A DNA stretch of 64,000 bases from DASQZT01 sp963728965 (GTDB lineage: Bacteria > Acidobacteriota > Terriglobia > Bryobacterales > Bryobacteraceae), in contig CAVSMH010000012.1 of the NCBI GenBank assembly GCA_963728965.1, forward strand, positions 992,001-1,056,000, written 5' to 3'. Positions 23,781-32,499 of this stretch are shown here, piece after piece (positions within the stretch are counted from its first letter, which is position 1; each line of letters opens with the position of its first letter). Position numbers and translations under genes: made by a program. The notes beneath the pieces were generated by a model. The model saw nothing but the letters and a program-made list of their open reading frames with translations. It did no database searches and was not told where the DNA came from.

Positions 23781-26123
23781 ATGGACGACACCCTCGGATT
23801 CCCAGAATTCTCTCAGGAACTGGCGCTGGCCTCGAAGCCGTCGCTCGAAGCGGTGGTATCGCGATATCAAGCGGTTCACCGCGATCCCAACTCGCCCGTC
23901 CGGGCAATTCAGCATCAGCCGGCCGCCGAGGGAAGCTACGTCGCCATGCCGGAGGAAATCGAATCCCGGCTGCGATCCGCGCTGGAGCGGCGGGGCATCG
24001 ACCGGCTGTACACCCACCAGGGAGAGGCATTCGGGCACATCCACTCCGGCAAGAGCGTGGTCATCGTCACGCCGACCGCCAGCGGCAAGACGCTCTGTTA
24101 CAACCTGCCAGTGCTCAACCTGGTTTTGCGCGATGCCGGTGCGCGCGCCATGTACCTGTTTCCGACCAAGGCGCTGGCCGAGGACCAGTTGCAGGAGTTC
24201 CAGGCGCTGGTAGAGCAGATGGGTGCGGAGATCAAGGCGTTCACCTACGATGGCGACACCCCCCAGGATGCGCGCAAGGCCATCCGCCAGCGGGCCAACG
24301 TGGTGCTCACCAATCCCGATATGCTGCACAGTGGGATTCTGCCGCACCACACGCGGTGGTCGCGCTATTTCGAAAGCCTGCGCTACGTGGTGATCGACGA
24401 ATTGCATTACTACCGCGGCGTGTACGGCAGCCACCTGGCCAACCTCCTGCGCCGGCTCCGGCGTATCTGCGAATTCTATGGATCCGCGCCGCAGTTCATC
24501 TGTTGCTCGGCGACCATCGCCAACCCGCGCGAACTGGCGGAAGCGCTGGCCGAACGGCCCTTCGAACTGGTGGAGCGGAACGGCGCGCCGCGCGGAGAGA
24601 AGTACTTCATCTTTTACAATCCGCCGGTGGTCAACCGGCAGCTCGGCATACGGCGGAGCTACATCAACGAATCGCGGCGGGTCGCCCTGGAGTTCATCGA
24701 GCGCGACCTGCAAACCCTGGTGTTCGCCAACAACCGGCTGGCCACCGAAGTGCTCGTGACCTATCTGAAAGACGCCTGCGACCGCGGCGCGGTGCCCACC
24801 GAGACGGTCCGTGGCTATCGCGGAGGATACCTGCCCCGCGAGCGGCGGGAGATCGAGCGCCATCTGCGTGACGGCAAGATCCGCGCGGTCGTGGCTACCA
24901 ACGCGCTCGAACTGGGAGTGGACATCGGGTCGCTGGATGCCGTGGTGATGGCCGGATATCCGGGGACGATCGCGTCCAGTTGGCAGCGGGCGGGGCGTGC
25001 CGGACGGCGCCAGGGAACGTCGGCGGCGGTCATGGTAGCTTCCAGCGCGCCCCTCGACCAGTACATCGTGGAACATCCCGACTATTTTTTCGGGCGCTCG
25101 CCGGAACACGCGTTCATCAACCCCGATAACCTCGAGATCCTGCTGGCGCACCTGAAATGCGCGGCCTTCGAGTTGCCCCTACGGGACGGCGAGAAGTTTG
25201 GCCGGCATGACCTGGGGGAGATCTGCCGCTTCCTGGAAGAAGCGGGCTTCCTGCACCATTCCGCCGGCGGATGGCACTGGACCTCCGACACCTATCCCGC
25301 CGACGCCACCAGCCTGCGTTCTGTCAGCAGCGATAACTTCGTTGTCGTGGACACCACGGATGAAACCAAGGTCATCGCCGACGTGGCATTTACCGCGGCA
25401 TTGACCACCCTGCACGAGAAAGCCATTTACCTGCACGAAGCGCGCATGTACCACGTGGACCGCTTCGACTACGACCAGCGCAAAGCGTACGTCACGCGCG
25501 TAGACTGCGATTACTACACGGATGCGATCGACTACACCCAGGTGAAGGTGCTGGAGGAGTTCGAAAGCGCGGACCTGGCGGGAGCGCGGCGGGTGCACGG
25601 CGATGTACGCGTGAACCGGCAGATCGTAGGGTTCAAAAAGATCAAGTTCTACACCATGGAGAATGTCGGCGCGGGGAAGCTCTCCATGCCGGAACAGGAA
25701 ATGCATACGACGGCGTTCTGGCTGCACTTCCCCGCGGCCTTTCTCGCGCGTCTGGGCGACTACACGCCGACCGAGAGGGAGAGCGGCATCCACGGTCTGG
25801 GGAACGCCTTGCGGACCGTGGCCGCGCTGCTGCTGATGTGCGATCCCCGCGACCTGGGTGTGGCCCTGAGCGAAGAGATTGCGGGCGGGCTGGAACAGTT
25901 CGAGCCGAACCTCTACCTCTACGATTTCTATCCCGGCGGCGTGGGCCAGAGCGGTCCCCTGTTCCGGCTGGCTCCGCGGCTGTTGCGCCAAACGGCCGAA
26001 CTGCTCGCCGCGTGCGGTTGCGAAGTGGGCTGCCCTTCGTGCGTGGGACCGGTGGGCGAGGTCGGGGAGCGCGGCAAAGAGGTGGCGTCCCGGATTCTGG
26101 CGGAGCTGGCCCCGGCGCCGTGA
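23781..26123 (+). CDS. DEAD/DEAH helicase with DUF1998 domain (MrfA/YprA-like)
   Basis: This 780-residue protein is a superfamily 2 helicase of the MrfA (YprA) type. In Bacillus subtilis MrfA works with the nuclease MrfB in repair of mitomycin C damage. Motif I is TPTASGKT (near residue 97), motif II is VIDELHYY, motif III is CSATI, and motif VI lies in QRAGRAGRRQGTS. The C-terminal DUF1998 part has a four-cysteine cluster in ACGCEVGCPSCVGP, a likely zinc site. Length fits full-length MrfA. No MrfB-like nuclease lies next to it. Confidence 0.9.
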   Translation: MDDTLGFPEFSQELALASKPSLEAVVSRYQAVHRDPNSPVRAIQHQPAAEGSYVAMPEEIESRLRSALERRGIDRLYTHQGEAFGHIHSGKSVVIVTPTASGKTLCYNLPVLNLVLRDAGARAMYLFPTKALAEDQLQEFQALVEQMGAEIKAFTYDGDTPQDARKAIRQRANVVLTNPDMLHSGILPHHTRWSRYFESLRYVVIDELHYYRGVYGSHLANLLRRLRRICEFYGSAPQFICCSATIANPRELAEALAERPFELVERNGAPRGEKYFIFYNPPVVNRQLGIRRSYINESRRVALEFIERDLQTLVFANNRLATEVLVTYLKDACDRGAVPTETVRGYRGGYLPRERREIERHLRDGKIRAVVATNALELGVDIGSLDAVVMAGYPGTIASSWQRAGRAGRRQGTSAAVMVASSAPLDQYIVEHPDYFFGRSPEHAFINPDNLEILLAHLKCAAFELPLRDGEKFGRHDLGEICRFLEEAGFLHHSAGGWHWTSDTYPADATSLRSVSSDNFVVVDTTDETKVIADVAFTAALTTLHEKAIYLHEARMYHVDRFDYDQRKAYVTRVDCDYYTDAIDYTQVKVLEEFESADLAGARRVHGDVRVNRQIVGFKKIKFYTMENVGAGKLSMPEQEMHTTAFWLHFPAAFLARLGDYTPTERESGIHGLGNALRTVAALLLMCDPRDLGVALSEEIAGGLEQFEPNLYLYDFYPGGVGQSGPLFRLAPRLLRQTAELLAACGCEVGCPSCVGPVGEVGERGKEVASRILAELAPAP

Positions 26124-26146
26124 GAGGCCGCCGCAGGCCAGCGTGG

Positions 26147-27727
26147 TTACTCTACGGAGATGCCGCGCGAAGCCAGCGTGGCGCCCATCGCGGCCTGGTA
26201 CTGCGCCACGGCTTTGTTGAACGCGGCATCCGCGTCCACCTGGCGGCGTCGTGCCGCGGAGTATTCGTTCTGCCGGGTGAGCACGAGGAAGTTGGTGGAT
26301 TCGCCGTGGGTGAACAGCCGCGATTCACTCTCCAGCTTGTCTTTGGCCGCGGTTGCCCCGGCCGCCGCCGCCCGCACCCGCTGCCGGGCCGTTTCGAGCG
26401 CCTGGAGTGCGTTGCGCACCTGGGCTTCAATGGTCTGCTCGACGCGGGAACGCATCAGGTCGAAACGTTTGGCGGCGATGGCGTCCGCCGTGAGATTCGC
26501 CCGCGCGGCGCGCTCGTGCACGGTGAACTCGAACGCAATGCCGGCCTGTACGGATTGGTAGTTGCCGCCGAACAGGCTGGTGAGCGACGAGCCGAGTCCT
26601 CCGGCGAGCGAGGCGGGCAGCGCGGCGCCCGGCGCGAATTGCGATAGCGGACCGTCCTGCCGGATCGAGCCGGCAAGCCCGGCCAGCGAGTAGCCGGCCA
26701 CCAGGTTCAGGCGCGGTTTGAGGAGATCGGCGTCCTGCCGCTGCTGGATGCAGTTGGCGGCACGGCCGGCATCCACTACCTTCAGTTCGGGGCGGCGGCG
26801 GATGGCGTCGGCCACGGCGCGGCCGGTCTCAATCCCTTGCGGAGGGCTGGGGACGGCGGAGTCGGCAGGGAGGATCTCGTCCTGCCAGAGTTCGTCGTGG
26901 CGATTGCGCGCCAGCAGCGTTTTCAGGTTGTTTTCCACTTCGGTGATGGCGCCGGTGGCCCGGTAAAGATCGTCCAGGCGGCTTTCGCGTTCGGCTTCCG
27001 CGGCGGATAGCTCCACCGGCGGAAGCGAGCCGGCGGCGATCATGCGCCGGTCGCGCTCGAGCTGTACCTGGGCCAGATTGGCGGCTTCGGCGGCGACCTC
27101 CGCCTGCCGGCGCGCGGCCACCAGGTCCCAATAGGCCTGCTCCACGCGAGCGGCCACATCGATGGCGCGAATCTCCAGTTCCGCTGCCGCGCCGTCGCGC
27201 TGCCGCGCGCGAATCTTCAGCGACGCGCGTTCGGCATCGCTGCCGCGCCCGCGCAGCAGCGGCTGACTAAACGTAAACGCGAGCTGCGAGGTGTAGAAGG
27301 GTGTCAGCGAAACGAACGGGTTGGCCGAGGTGACGCGGTTCTGGCTGAACTCGGCATCGAACGTGAAGCCGTTCCAGGGCGTCTGCTGGTGCCAGGTGAA
27401 GGTCTGCCCCGCCGTGTGCTGCGTCAGCACGCCGTTCCAGCCCTGAAGCAGCGAGGCCGCCGGAGTGTTGGTATTGCCGTAGGAAGGGTTCCACCGGAAG
27501 GTGGGGTCGAAGCTGCCGCGGGCGCCCTGTATGGCCTGGGCGGCGGTATCGACATTGGTTTTCTCGATGGCCACCTCCAGGTTGGCGCGGATCGCGAGTT
27601 CCACCGCCTGGTCGAGCGTGAGCTTCCGCTGGGTGAGGCCGACCCCCACCCGAGGCGGCGGGATGATGGCATGATCGGCGCCGAACGCAGCGGCTGCCAA
27701 CAACGAGAAAAGGACGATGTGCCTCAT
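26147..27727 (-). CDS. TolC-family outer membrane efflux protein
   Basis: This 526-residue protein has a signal peptide (LFSLLAAAAFGADH) and two related helical halves typical of TolC: LDQAVELAIRANLEVAIEKTN early on and long coiled helices with repeated Ala/Arg/Glu patterns (AAEAANLAQVQLERDRRMI; ARANLTADAIAAKRFDLMR). Trimers form a channel through the outer membrane. It is the last gene of a TetR-DevC-DevA-DevB-TolC operon, two bases after the adaptor. This gives a complete tripartite ABC exporter. Confidence 0.9.
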   Translation of the reverse strand: MRHIVLFSLLAAAAFGADHAIIPPPRVGVGLTQRKLTLDQAVELAIRANLEVAIEKTNVDTAAQAIQGARGSFDPTFRWNPSYGNTNTPAASLLQGWNGVLTQHTAGQTFTWHQQTPWNGFTFDAEFSQNRVTSANPFVSLTPFYTSQLAFTFSQPLLRGRGSDAERASLKIRARQRDGAAAELEIRAIDVAARVEQAYWDLVAARRQAEVAAEAANLAQVQLERDRRMIAAGSLPPVELSAAEAERESRLDDLYRATGAITEVENNLKTLLARNRHDELWQDEILPADSAVPSPPQGIETGRAVADAIRRRPELKVVDAGRAANCIQQRQDADLLKPRLNLVAGYSLAGLAGSIRQDGPLSQFAPGAALPASLAGGLGSSLTSLFGGNYQSVQAGIAFEFTVHERAARANLTADAIAAKRFDLMRSRVEQTIEAQVRNALQALETARQRVRAAAAGATAAKDKLESESRLFTHGESTNFLVLTRQNEYSAARRRQVDADAAFNKAVAQYQAAMGATLASRGISVE

Positions 27728-27729
27728 GC

Positions 27730-28773
27730 TTACTTTCCTCCTGCCACCTGAATGAACGAATCCACCCGCAATCCGGGCGGCAGGGGCGGATGGCCGTCGA
27801 GTTCGACGAGGGTCTCGAGCACCTTGGTATCCAGCTTTTCGGAGGGCTCATCGGTCTGCACGTTCTTCTTGCCCAACTCGCGCCCCACGCGGACCACTTT
27901 GCCCCGGAATTTCTCGGCACCGAAGGCTTCGGCGGTGAACCAGGCGCGGTCGCCGCGGCGAAGGCGACCCACGTCCGTCTCGTCCACGTCCACGCGGACG
28001 CGCAGGCGCGAATCGTCGCCGAAGCTGACGATGGGAGTATCGCCCTTGTCGGAAACCGTCTCGCCGGCGTTGCGGTAGCGCTTCAACACGGTGCCATCGA
28101 ACGGCGCGCGCACGATGGTCTTCTCGAGCAGCGCTTCGGCTTCGGCCAGTTGCGCGCGGGCCAGCGCCAGCGCCGCTTCCGCGCGGGCACGCTCATCGGT
28201 GCGGGCGGGCGCGTCCAGAAAGGCGTGGTGTTCGGAAGCCTGGCGGAGGCGCGCTTCGGCCACCTGGTATTCGCGCCCGGTGCGTTCCCAGTCGGACCGC
28301 GAAATGTCGCCGGATTCGAACAGCGACCGGCGGCGGTGCATTTCATCGCGCGTATTGGCAACCACGGCGCGGGCTTCTTCGACCGCCGCGGCCGCTTCGC
28401 GCCGTTCCTGCTCGCGGGCGCCGTTGACGATTCGATCGAGTTCCGCCTGTCGCACCGCCACGGTGGCGCGGCCGGCCGCGGCCCGCGCGGCGTAATCCGC
28501 ATTTTCGAGCGTGGCGATCACCTGCCCCTTGCGAAGATGGCGCGCCTCTTCCACCACCTCGCGCAGCACGCCCGCAACCTGCGAGCCGATCTTCACTTCT
28601 TCCGAGACCGGCTCCACCCGCCCCGCGGCGCTGATCACCGATCGCTCGCCGCGCACCGGCGTGGCCGCTGCCTCTGCCGCCGACTGGGCGGCGGAGCGTG
28701 CGTGAATCATGGCCGCGACCCCCGCCGCACCAGCCGTGAACAGGATTCCCGTATAGATCAGTCGCTTTTGCAT
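27730..28773 (-). CDS. Periplasmic adaptor subunit of ABC exporter (HlyD/DevB type)
   Basis: This 347-residue protein has an N-terminal membrane anchor and a membrane-fusion-protein layout: a lipoyl-like half (KIGSQVAGVLREVVEEARHLRKGQVIATLENADY), a long coiled-coil hairpin (residues about 95-195), a second lipoyl half (EKTIVRAPFDGTVLKRYRNAGETV), and a beta-barrel domain. It would bridge the DevC/DevA transporter and TolC. Its start codon shares one base with the stop of the ABC ATPase gene, and a GGAGGAG site precedes it. Confidence 0.91.
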   Translation of the reverse strand: MQKRLIYTGILFTAGAAGVAAMIHARSAAQSAAEAAATPVRGERSVISAAGRVEPVSEEVKIGSQVAGVLREVVEEARHLRKGQVIATLENADYAARAAAGRATVAVRQAELDRIVNGAREQERREAAAAVEEARAVVANTRDEMHRRRSLFESGDISRSDWERTGREYQVAEARLRQASEHHAFLDAPARTDERARAEAALALARAQLAEAEALLEKTIVRAPFDGTVLKRYRNAGETVSDKGDTPIVSFGDDSRLRVRVDVDETDVGRLRRGDRAWFTAEAFGAEKFRGKVVRVGRELGKKNVQTDEPSEKLDTKVLETLVELDGHPPLPPGLRVDSFIQVAGGK

Positions 28774-29489
28774 TAATCTCCTCCCGCGAATGCGTGAATC
28801 TCGCTGCGCGTCAGGACGTCGCCTACCCGCCCGTCCTCGATGCGGACGATGCGGTCGGCGTACTCCAGCGTGCGGTTATCGTGTGTCACTATGACCACCG
28901 CTCGGCCATGACCGGTGGCCAGGCCTCGAAGCATCTCCATGACGATGCGGCCGCTGGCCTTGTCCAGGGCCGCCGTCGGTTCATCGGCAAGAATGATTTC
29001 GGGTTCTCCCGCCAGTGCCCGGGCGATGGCGACGCGCTGCTTCTGGCCTCCGCTCAGGTCGGCCGGGAAGGCATGGTATTTTTCGCTCAGGCCGACGCGG
29101 TCCAGCAGGGCTCGCGAGCGCCGGTGTGCCTCCGCGCCGCGGATCTTCTTCAGGTCGAGCGCGATCTCCACGTTTTCCGCGGCGGTCAGCGTGGGAAACA
29201 GGTTGAAGCCCTGAAACACGAAACCGATGTGGTGGAGCCGGATGGCCGGCAGTTGCCGCTCGCTCAGCCGCGTGACGTCGCGCCCGGCGATCTTTACGCT
29301 GCCGCTGGTGGCGCGGAGGATGCAGCCCATGATCGAAACCAGGGTGGTCTTGCCGCTGCCGGACGGTCCCATCAGCAGGGTGACCTCGCCGGGGTAGACA
29401 TCCAGATCCACGCAGTCGAGAGCGCGCGCCGCCGCGGCGCCTTCCGCATAAGTCTTGGTCAACTCCCGGACTTCGATCGTTGGTGTCAT
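28773..29489 (-). CDS. ABC exporter ATP-binding protein (DevA/LolD-like)
   Basis: This 238-residue protein is an ABC ATPase of the DevA/MacB/LolD group. Walker A is GPSGSGKTT (near residue 43), the ABC signature is LSGGQKQRVAIARAL, Walker B is EIILADEPTAALD, and the switch histidine is in VVIVTHDN. I use the ATG at 29489 (MTPTIEV), because the longer frame would run into the permease gene. It lies 11 bases downstream of the permease and powers it. The substrate is unknown; DevBCA relatives export glycolipids in cyanobacteria and MacB relatives export peptides or drugs. Confidence 0.93.
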   Translation of the reverse strand: MTPTIEVRELTKTYAEGAAAARALDCVDLDVYPGEVTLLMGPSGSGKTTLVSIMGCILRATSGSVKIAGRDVTRLSERQLPAIRLHHIGFVFQGFNLFPTLTAAENVEIALDLKKIRGAEAHRRSRALLDRVGLSEKYHAFPADLSGGQKQRVAIARALAGEPEIILADEPTAALDKASGRIVMEMLRGLATGHGRAVVIVTHDNRTLEYADRIVRIEDGRVGDVLTRSEIHAFAGGD

Positions 29490-29500
29490 AGCTTTCCTCC

Positions 29501-30625
29501 TCAACCTTTGAAAACCAGCGCCGGGTCGATTCTGGTGGCCTTGTTGATCGACACCAGGGCGGCGCTGATGCACATGAACAGGGTGAGCGCGAACAGGCCG
29601 GCACGGACGGCGTACGGCAGGACGATATTGGCGCCGCCATCGCGGCTGGAATACGCCACCGCGCTGGCCACCACGATGCCCACGCTGTATCCGATCACCG
29701 CGCTGATGGCGGCCTGCTTGAGAATGATGCGGTAGATGTATCCGTTGGCCGCGCCCATCGCCTTCAGCGTGCCGAACTCGCGGATGTGGTCGATGGTGGC
29801 GGCGTAGATGGTCTGCGCCACCACCACCACTCCCACCAGCAGGCCCAGCACCGCGGCGATGATCACTGTGACCCCCGCGCCGGTGCCGAACATCCAGTAG
29901 CGCGTGGTGCGGGCGCTAAACTCGGCGGTGGTGAACACGTCCACATCGCGCAATCGCGTCTGGAGATCGCGGCGCACGATTTCCGCGTCGGCGCCGGGCG
30001 CGACTTTCACCAGCAGGTACACCTGCTGGTTGCCGGCCAGGCCGGCGTAGTGCTGCGCGTTCTTCAACGAGGTGAAGATCAGGGGCGACGTCGTAAACGT
30101 GCGGATGCCTTTCGTGAAGCCCACCACGCGCGCCCGGATGTTGCGGATTTCCACCGTCTGGCCGACGCGCTCGATGCCCAGTTTGAGCGCGTAGAAGCGA
30201 TCGATCATCACTGTGTCCGGAAGCCGCAGATCGCGTACGTCGCCTTCCACTACGTGCCAGGGGGAGCCTAGTGGGCTGTCATCGTCGAAGCCCACGATTT
30301 CGCAGCTCTCGTTGGCGCCGTCGGGACGCTTCCACTGGCTGAAGCGCACGATGAACTGGCGCGCATCCGCCACGCCCGGCACGGCCAGGGCGTGATACCT
30401 CTGTTTCTCCGAGAACGGCACGCCGACCTCGATGTACTTCACGCCCCTGGACATGATCCACAAGTCCGCGCCGGCATGGTCGATCAGGCTGGAAGTCGTG
30501 GTTGTGAAACCAATGAAAAGGCCGGTCTGCACGGCCACCAGCACTACCGAGAAGATAATGCCCGTCAGCGTCACCGCCAGCCGGACGCGATCGTGAAACA
30601 GGTTGCGAACCGCAAGAGACGCCAT
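29501..30625 (-). CDS. ABC exporter permease (DevC/FtsX-like)
   Basis: This 374-residue protein has the DevC/MacB layout: one membrane helix near residues 18-40, a large periplasmic domain of about 220 residues, and three C-terminal helices (TVIIAAVLGLLVGVVVVAQTIY, ISAVIGYSVGIVVASAVAY and GLFALTLFMCISAAL). The IDHIREFGTLKAMGAANGYIYRII coupling segment is characteristic. It ends with RIDPALVFKG, as permeases of this group often do. It is the first transport gene after the tetR gene, 70 bases downstream. Confidence 0.9.
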   Translation of the reverse strand: MASLAVRNLFHDRVRLAVTLTGIIFSVVLVAVQTGLFIGFTTTTSSLIDHAGADLWIMSRGVKYIEVGVPFSEKQRYHALAVPGVADARQFIVRFSQWKRPDGANESCEIVGFDDDSPLGSPWHVVEGDVRDLRLPDTVMIDRFYALKLGIERVGQTVEIRNIRARVVGFTKGIRTFTTSPLIFTSLKNAQHYAGLAGNQQVYLLVKVAPGADAEIVRRDLQTRLRDVDVFTTAEFSARTTRYWMFGTGAGVTVIIAAVLGLLVGVVVVAQTIYAATIDHIREFGTLKAMGAANGYIYRIILKQAAISAVIGYSVGIVVASAVAYSSRDGGANIVLPYAVRAGLFALTLFMCISAALVSINKATRIDPALVFKG

Positions 30626-30694
30626 TTGTCTTAGCTATCCTTCCAAACATCGGTAACAAACATAACAGCGTTAATCAAAAGGGATAAAAAAGTT

Positions 30695-31297
30695 TCACTT
30701 CAGCCACCCTCGAACGGCGTTGTCGATAGTGAGAGGAATCAACGACTCCACCCACGGAAAACACTCGGCATGGGTGATCTGGGCGCTGGTCAGGCCGTGA
30801 ATCACCACCCAAAGCGACTGGCTGATGGCCATCACATCGGTCTCGCGGAACAATCCGGCTTCGACGCACTCCCCGACACCTTTTACGAGGTATTGAAAGG
30901 TCTTCCACCCTTCGGTGTCGGTGATCTCGCGCTGGTGCTCGCACGATTCGTAGGGAGTCATGAGCGTGACGCGGTACTGTTCCGGGTTCTTCAGCCCGAA
31001 CTCGACGTAAGCGCGGAGACCGGCCCTGAGCCGGTCGAGCGGCTCCCCATCTCCCGAGGTTACCTTGGCCAGCTTCTTGGATAGCAGCGCAAAGGTCTGG
31101 TTGCAGATCTCCTCGATGAGTTCCTGTTTGTCCTGGAAGTACAGGTAGATGGTGGTGGGCGAGTATTCGATCTTTTCGGCGATTCTGCGCATCGACACGC
31201 TCTCGTAACCTTCCTTGGCGAATAACTCGCGCGCCGCATCGAGGATTTCCTGCCGCAGAGCGATCTTCTCCCGCCGGCGGCGTTCCGTCAGTCCCAT
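30695..31297 (-). CDS. TetR-family transcriptional regulator
   Basis: This 200-residue protein has the TetR N-terminal DNA-binding domain (LDAARELFAKEGYESVSMRRIAEKI and SPTTIYLYFQDKQELIEEI) and a C-terminal ligand domain. I choose the ATG at 31297 (MGLTER); the longer TTG form (31306) is less likely. It heads the operon of the exporter, so it most likely represses itself and the exporter until a ligand binds. A good sigma-70 promoter lies just upstream with a short palindrome next to its start point. Confidence 0.92.
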   Translation of the reverse strand: MGLTERRRREKIALRQEILDAARELFAKEGYESVSMRRIAEKIEYSPTTIYLYFQDKQELIEEICNQTFALLSKKLAKVTSGDGEPLDRLRAGLRAYVEFGLKNPEQYRVTLMTPYESCEHQREITDTEGWKTFQYLVKGVGECVEAGLFRETDVMAISQSLWVVIHGLTSAQITHAECFPWVESLIPLTIDNAVRGWLK

Positions 31298-31339
31298 ACT
31301 AAACAATGTTAGAATACTTTACGCTGTTAAGGTAGTCAA
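31298..31339 (-). promoter_or_regulatory. Promoter and candidate operator of the tetR-exporter operon
   Basis: On the minus strand TTGACT (31334-31339) and TATTCT (31311-31316) are 17 bases apart, a good sigma-70 pair. Just downstream the palindromic AACATTGTT (31302-31310) overlaps the expected start point, a natural place for the TetR protein to bind. The leader is only about seven bases. Confidence 0.65.
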
Positions 31340-31497
31340 GGGTTATTTTGGGAGGCTGGTCTGTTTTCTCGCAGGAGCGCCAGGTCACCATGGCTTCCAT
31401 GGGAACTTCTGCGCAGTGCGCAGGCTGGCGCCGGTAAGCAGATTTACATCGAGCGCGATGGCCAGCCGATGCCGCTTTTCGGCCACAAACTGCCGGG

Positions 31498-31523
31498 CAT
31501 GTGTGGCTTTTTAGCCACACATG
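31498..31523. repeat. Perfect 11-base inverted repeat upstream of lpxC
   Basis: CATGTGTGGCT (31498-31508) and AGCCACACATG (31513-31523) are exact complements around a TTTT loop, 86 bases before the lpxC start. It could be an operator for a dimeric regulator or an RNA hairpin. Confidence 0.7.
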
Positions 31524-31551
31524 TGAACTGATAAACCATTGAAGCCGAAAG

Positions 31552-31573
31552 ACTTGCAGTTTTTCGTGCAAGT
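31552..31573. repeat. Seven-base inverted repeat upstream of lpxC
   Basis: ACTTGCA (31552-31558) and TGCAAGT (31567-31573) pair around an eight-base T-rich loop, 29 bases downstream of the larger repeat and 36 bases before the lpxC start codon. It overlaps the likely lpxC promoter. Confidence 0.55.
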
Positions 31574-31608
31574 TGATGTAATAGACCCAATGCGACCGGA
31601 GAAGACTC

Positions 31609-32496
31609 TTGCGATTTGAAACCACGCTCCTGCGCCCGGTGGAAGTTTCAGGGATCGGGCTGCACAGCGCCGTGCCGGTGCACATTCGAATGCTGCCGGC
31701 GCCGGCCTCGACCGGCATCGTTTTTCTCCGTTCCGACCTGGAGAATTTTCCCATTCCCGCCAGTTGGCGCCACGTGGCCCGCGTCAGCTACGCCACCAGT
31801 CTCATGCGGCTGGGAGTTCTGATCTCCACTACCGAGCACCTCCTCAGCGTGCTCTACTCCATGGGCATCGACAACGCCTACATCGAAATCGACAACCTCG
31901 AAGTGCCGATCCTCGATGGCAGCGGAAAACCGTTCGTGCGGCTGATCGAGCAGGCGGGCATTCGCCAGTATCGCCGCAAGCGCCGCTACCTGCGAATCCG
32001 CCGCCCGATTTCGGTGGAGGACAACGGCAAGCGTATCAGCATCCTGCCCGCCGAAGGGTTTCGATTGACGTGCGACACGGACTATCCCGATCCGGTAGGC
32101 AAGCAGTCGATCGAGCTGGAGGTCACCCCGGAGCGCTACGCCGCCGAAATCGCCTTCGCGCGCACGTTCGGATGGGAGAAAGACCTGGACCAGATGCGCA
32201 ACATGGGCCTCATTCGCGGAGCGTCGCTCGACAACGCGGTGTGTTTCACGTCGGGCGGTGTCATGAACCCGGAGGGTCTGCGGGCAGCCGACGAATGCTG
32301 CCGTCACAAGGCGTTGGACCTGATCGGCGATTTGGCGCTGCTGGGGCGTCCGCTGCTGGGCCACGTGATCGCGGAGCGGGCGGGTCACGCCATGCACGCC
32401 GCGCTGGTAGCGCGCATCATGTCCGACCCTTCGGTCTACGAGATCATCACCTTCGACCAGTTGGCCTCGCGCGTGGCCCAGGCGTTGGTTTCGTAG
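31609..32496 (+). CDS. lpxC: UDP-3-O-acyl-N-acetylglucosamine deacetylase
   Basis: LpxC catalyses the committed step of lipid A synthesis, a zinc-dependent deacetylation. The 295-residue protein begins with the TTL-motif region VEVSGIGLHSAVPVHI and contains the zinc histidine of STTEHLLSVLYSMGID (near residue 78), the ILDGSGKPF segment, and HKALDLIGDLALLG with the other zinc ligands. A further conserved histidine is in AGHAMHAALV. The start is TTG, preceded by GGAGAAG at 31598-31604. Presence of lpxC and lptD shows that this organism makes LPS. Confidence 0.95.
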   Translation: MRFETTLLRPVEVSGIGLHSAVPVHIRMLPAPASTGIVFLRSDLENFPIPASWRHVARVSYATSLMRLGVLISTTEHLLSVLYSMGIDNAYIEIDNLEVPILDGSGKPFVRLIEQAGIRQYRRKRRYLRIRRPISVEDNGKRISILPAEGFRLTCDTDYPDPVGKQSIELEVTPERYAAEIAFARTFGWEKDLDQMRNMGLIRGASLDNAVCFTSGGVMNPEGLRAADECCRHKALDLIGDLALLGRPLLGHVIAERAGHAMHAALVARIMSDPSVYEIITFDQLASRVAQALVS

Positions 32497-32499
32497 CTT

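Larger units (their letters stand above)
31307..31608. other. Intergenic region between tetR and lpxC with two hairpins
   Basis: This 302-base spacer separates the divergent tetR and lpxC genes. It holds the tetR promoter at its left end and two perfect inverted repeats near lpxC (listed separately). A TGTAAT at 31577-31582 could be the -10 box for lpxC. A short open frame (31382-31537) is visible, without a start codon. No RNA gene family was recognised. Confidence 0.5.

Noticed and set aside
31382..31537. Open plus-strand frame reading KQIYIERDGQPMPLFG between tetR and lpxC
   Set aside because: It has a protein-like stretch but no start codon or ribosome site and no family match. It could be an old gene remnant, but evidence is too thin.
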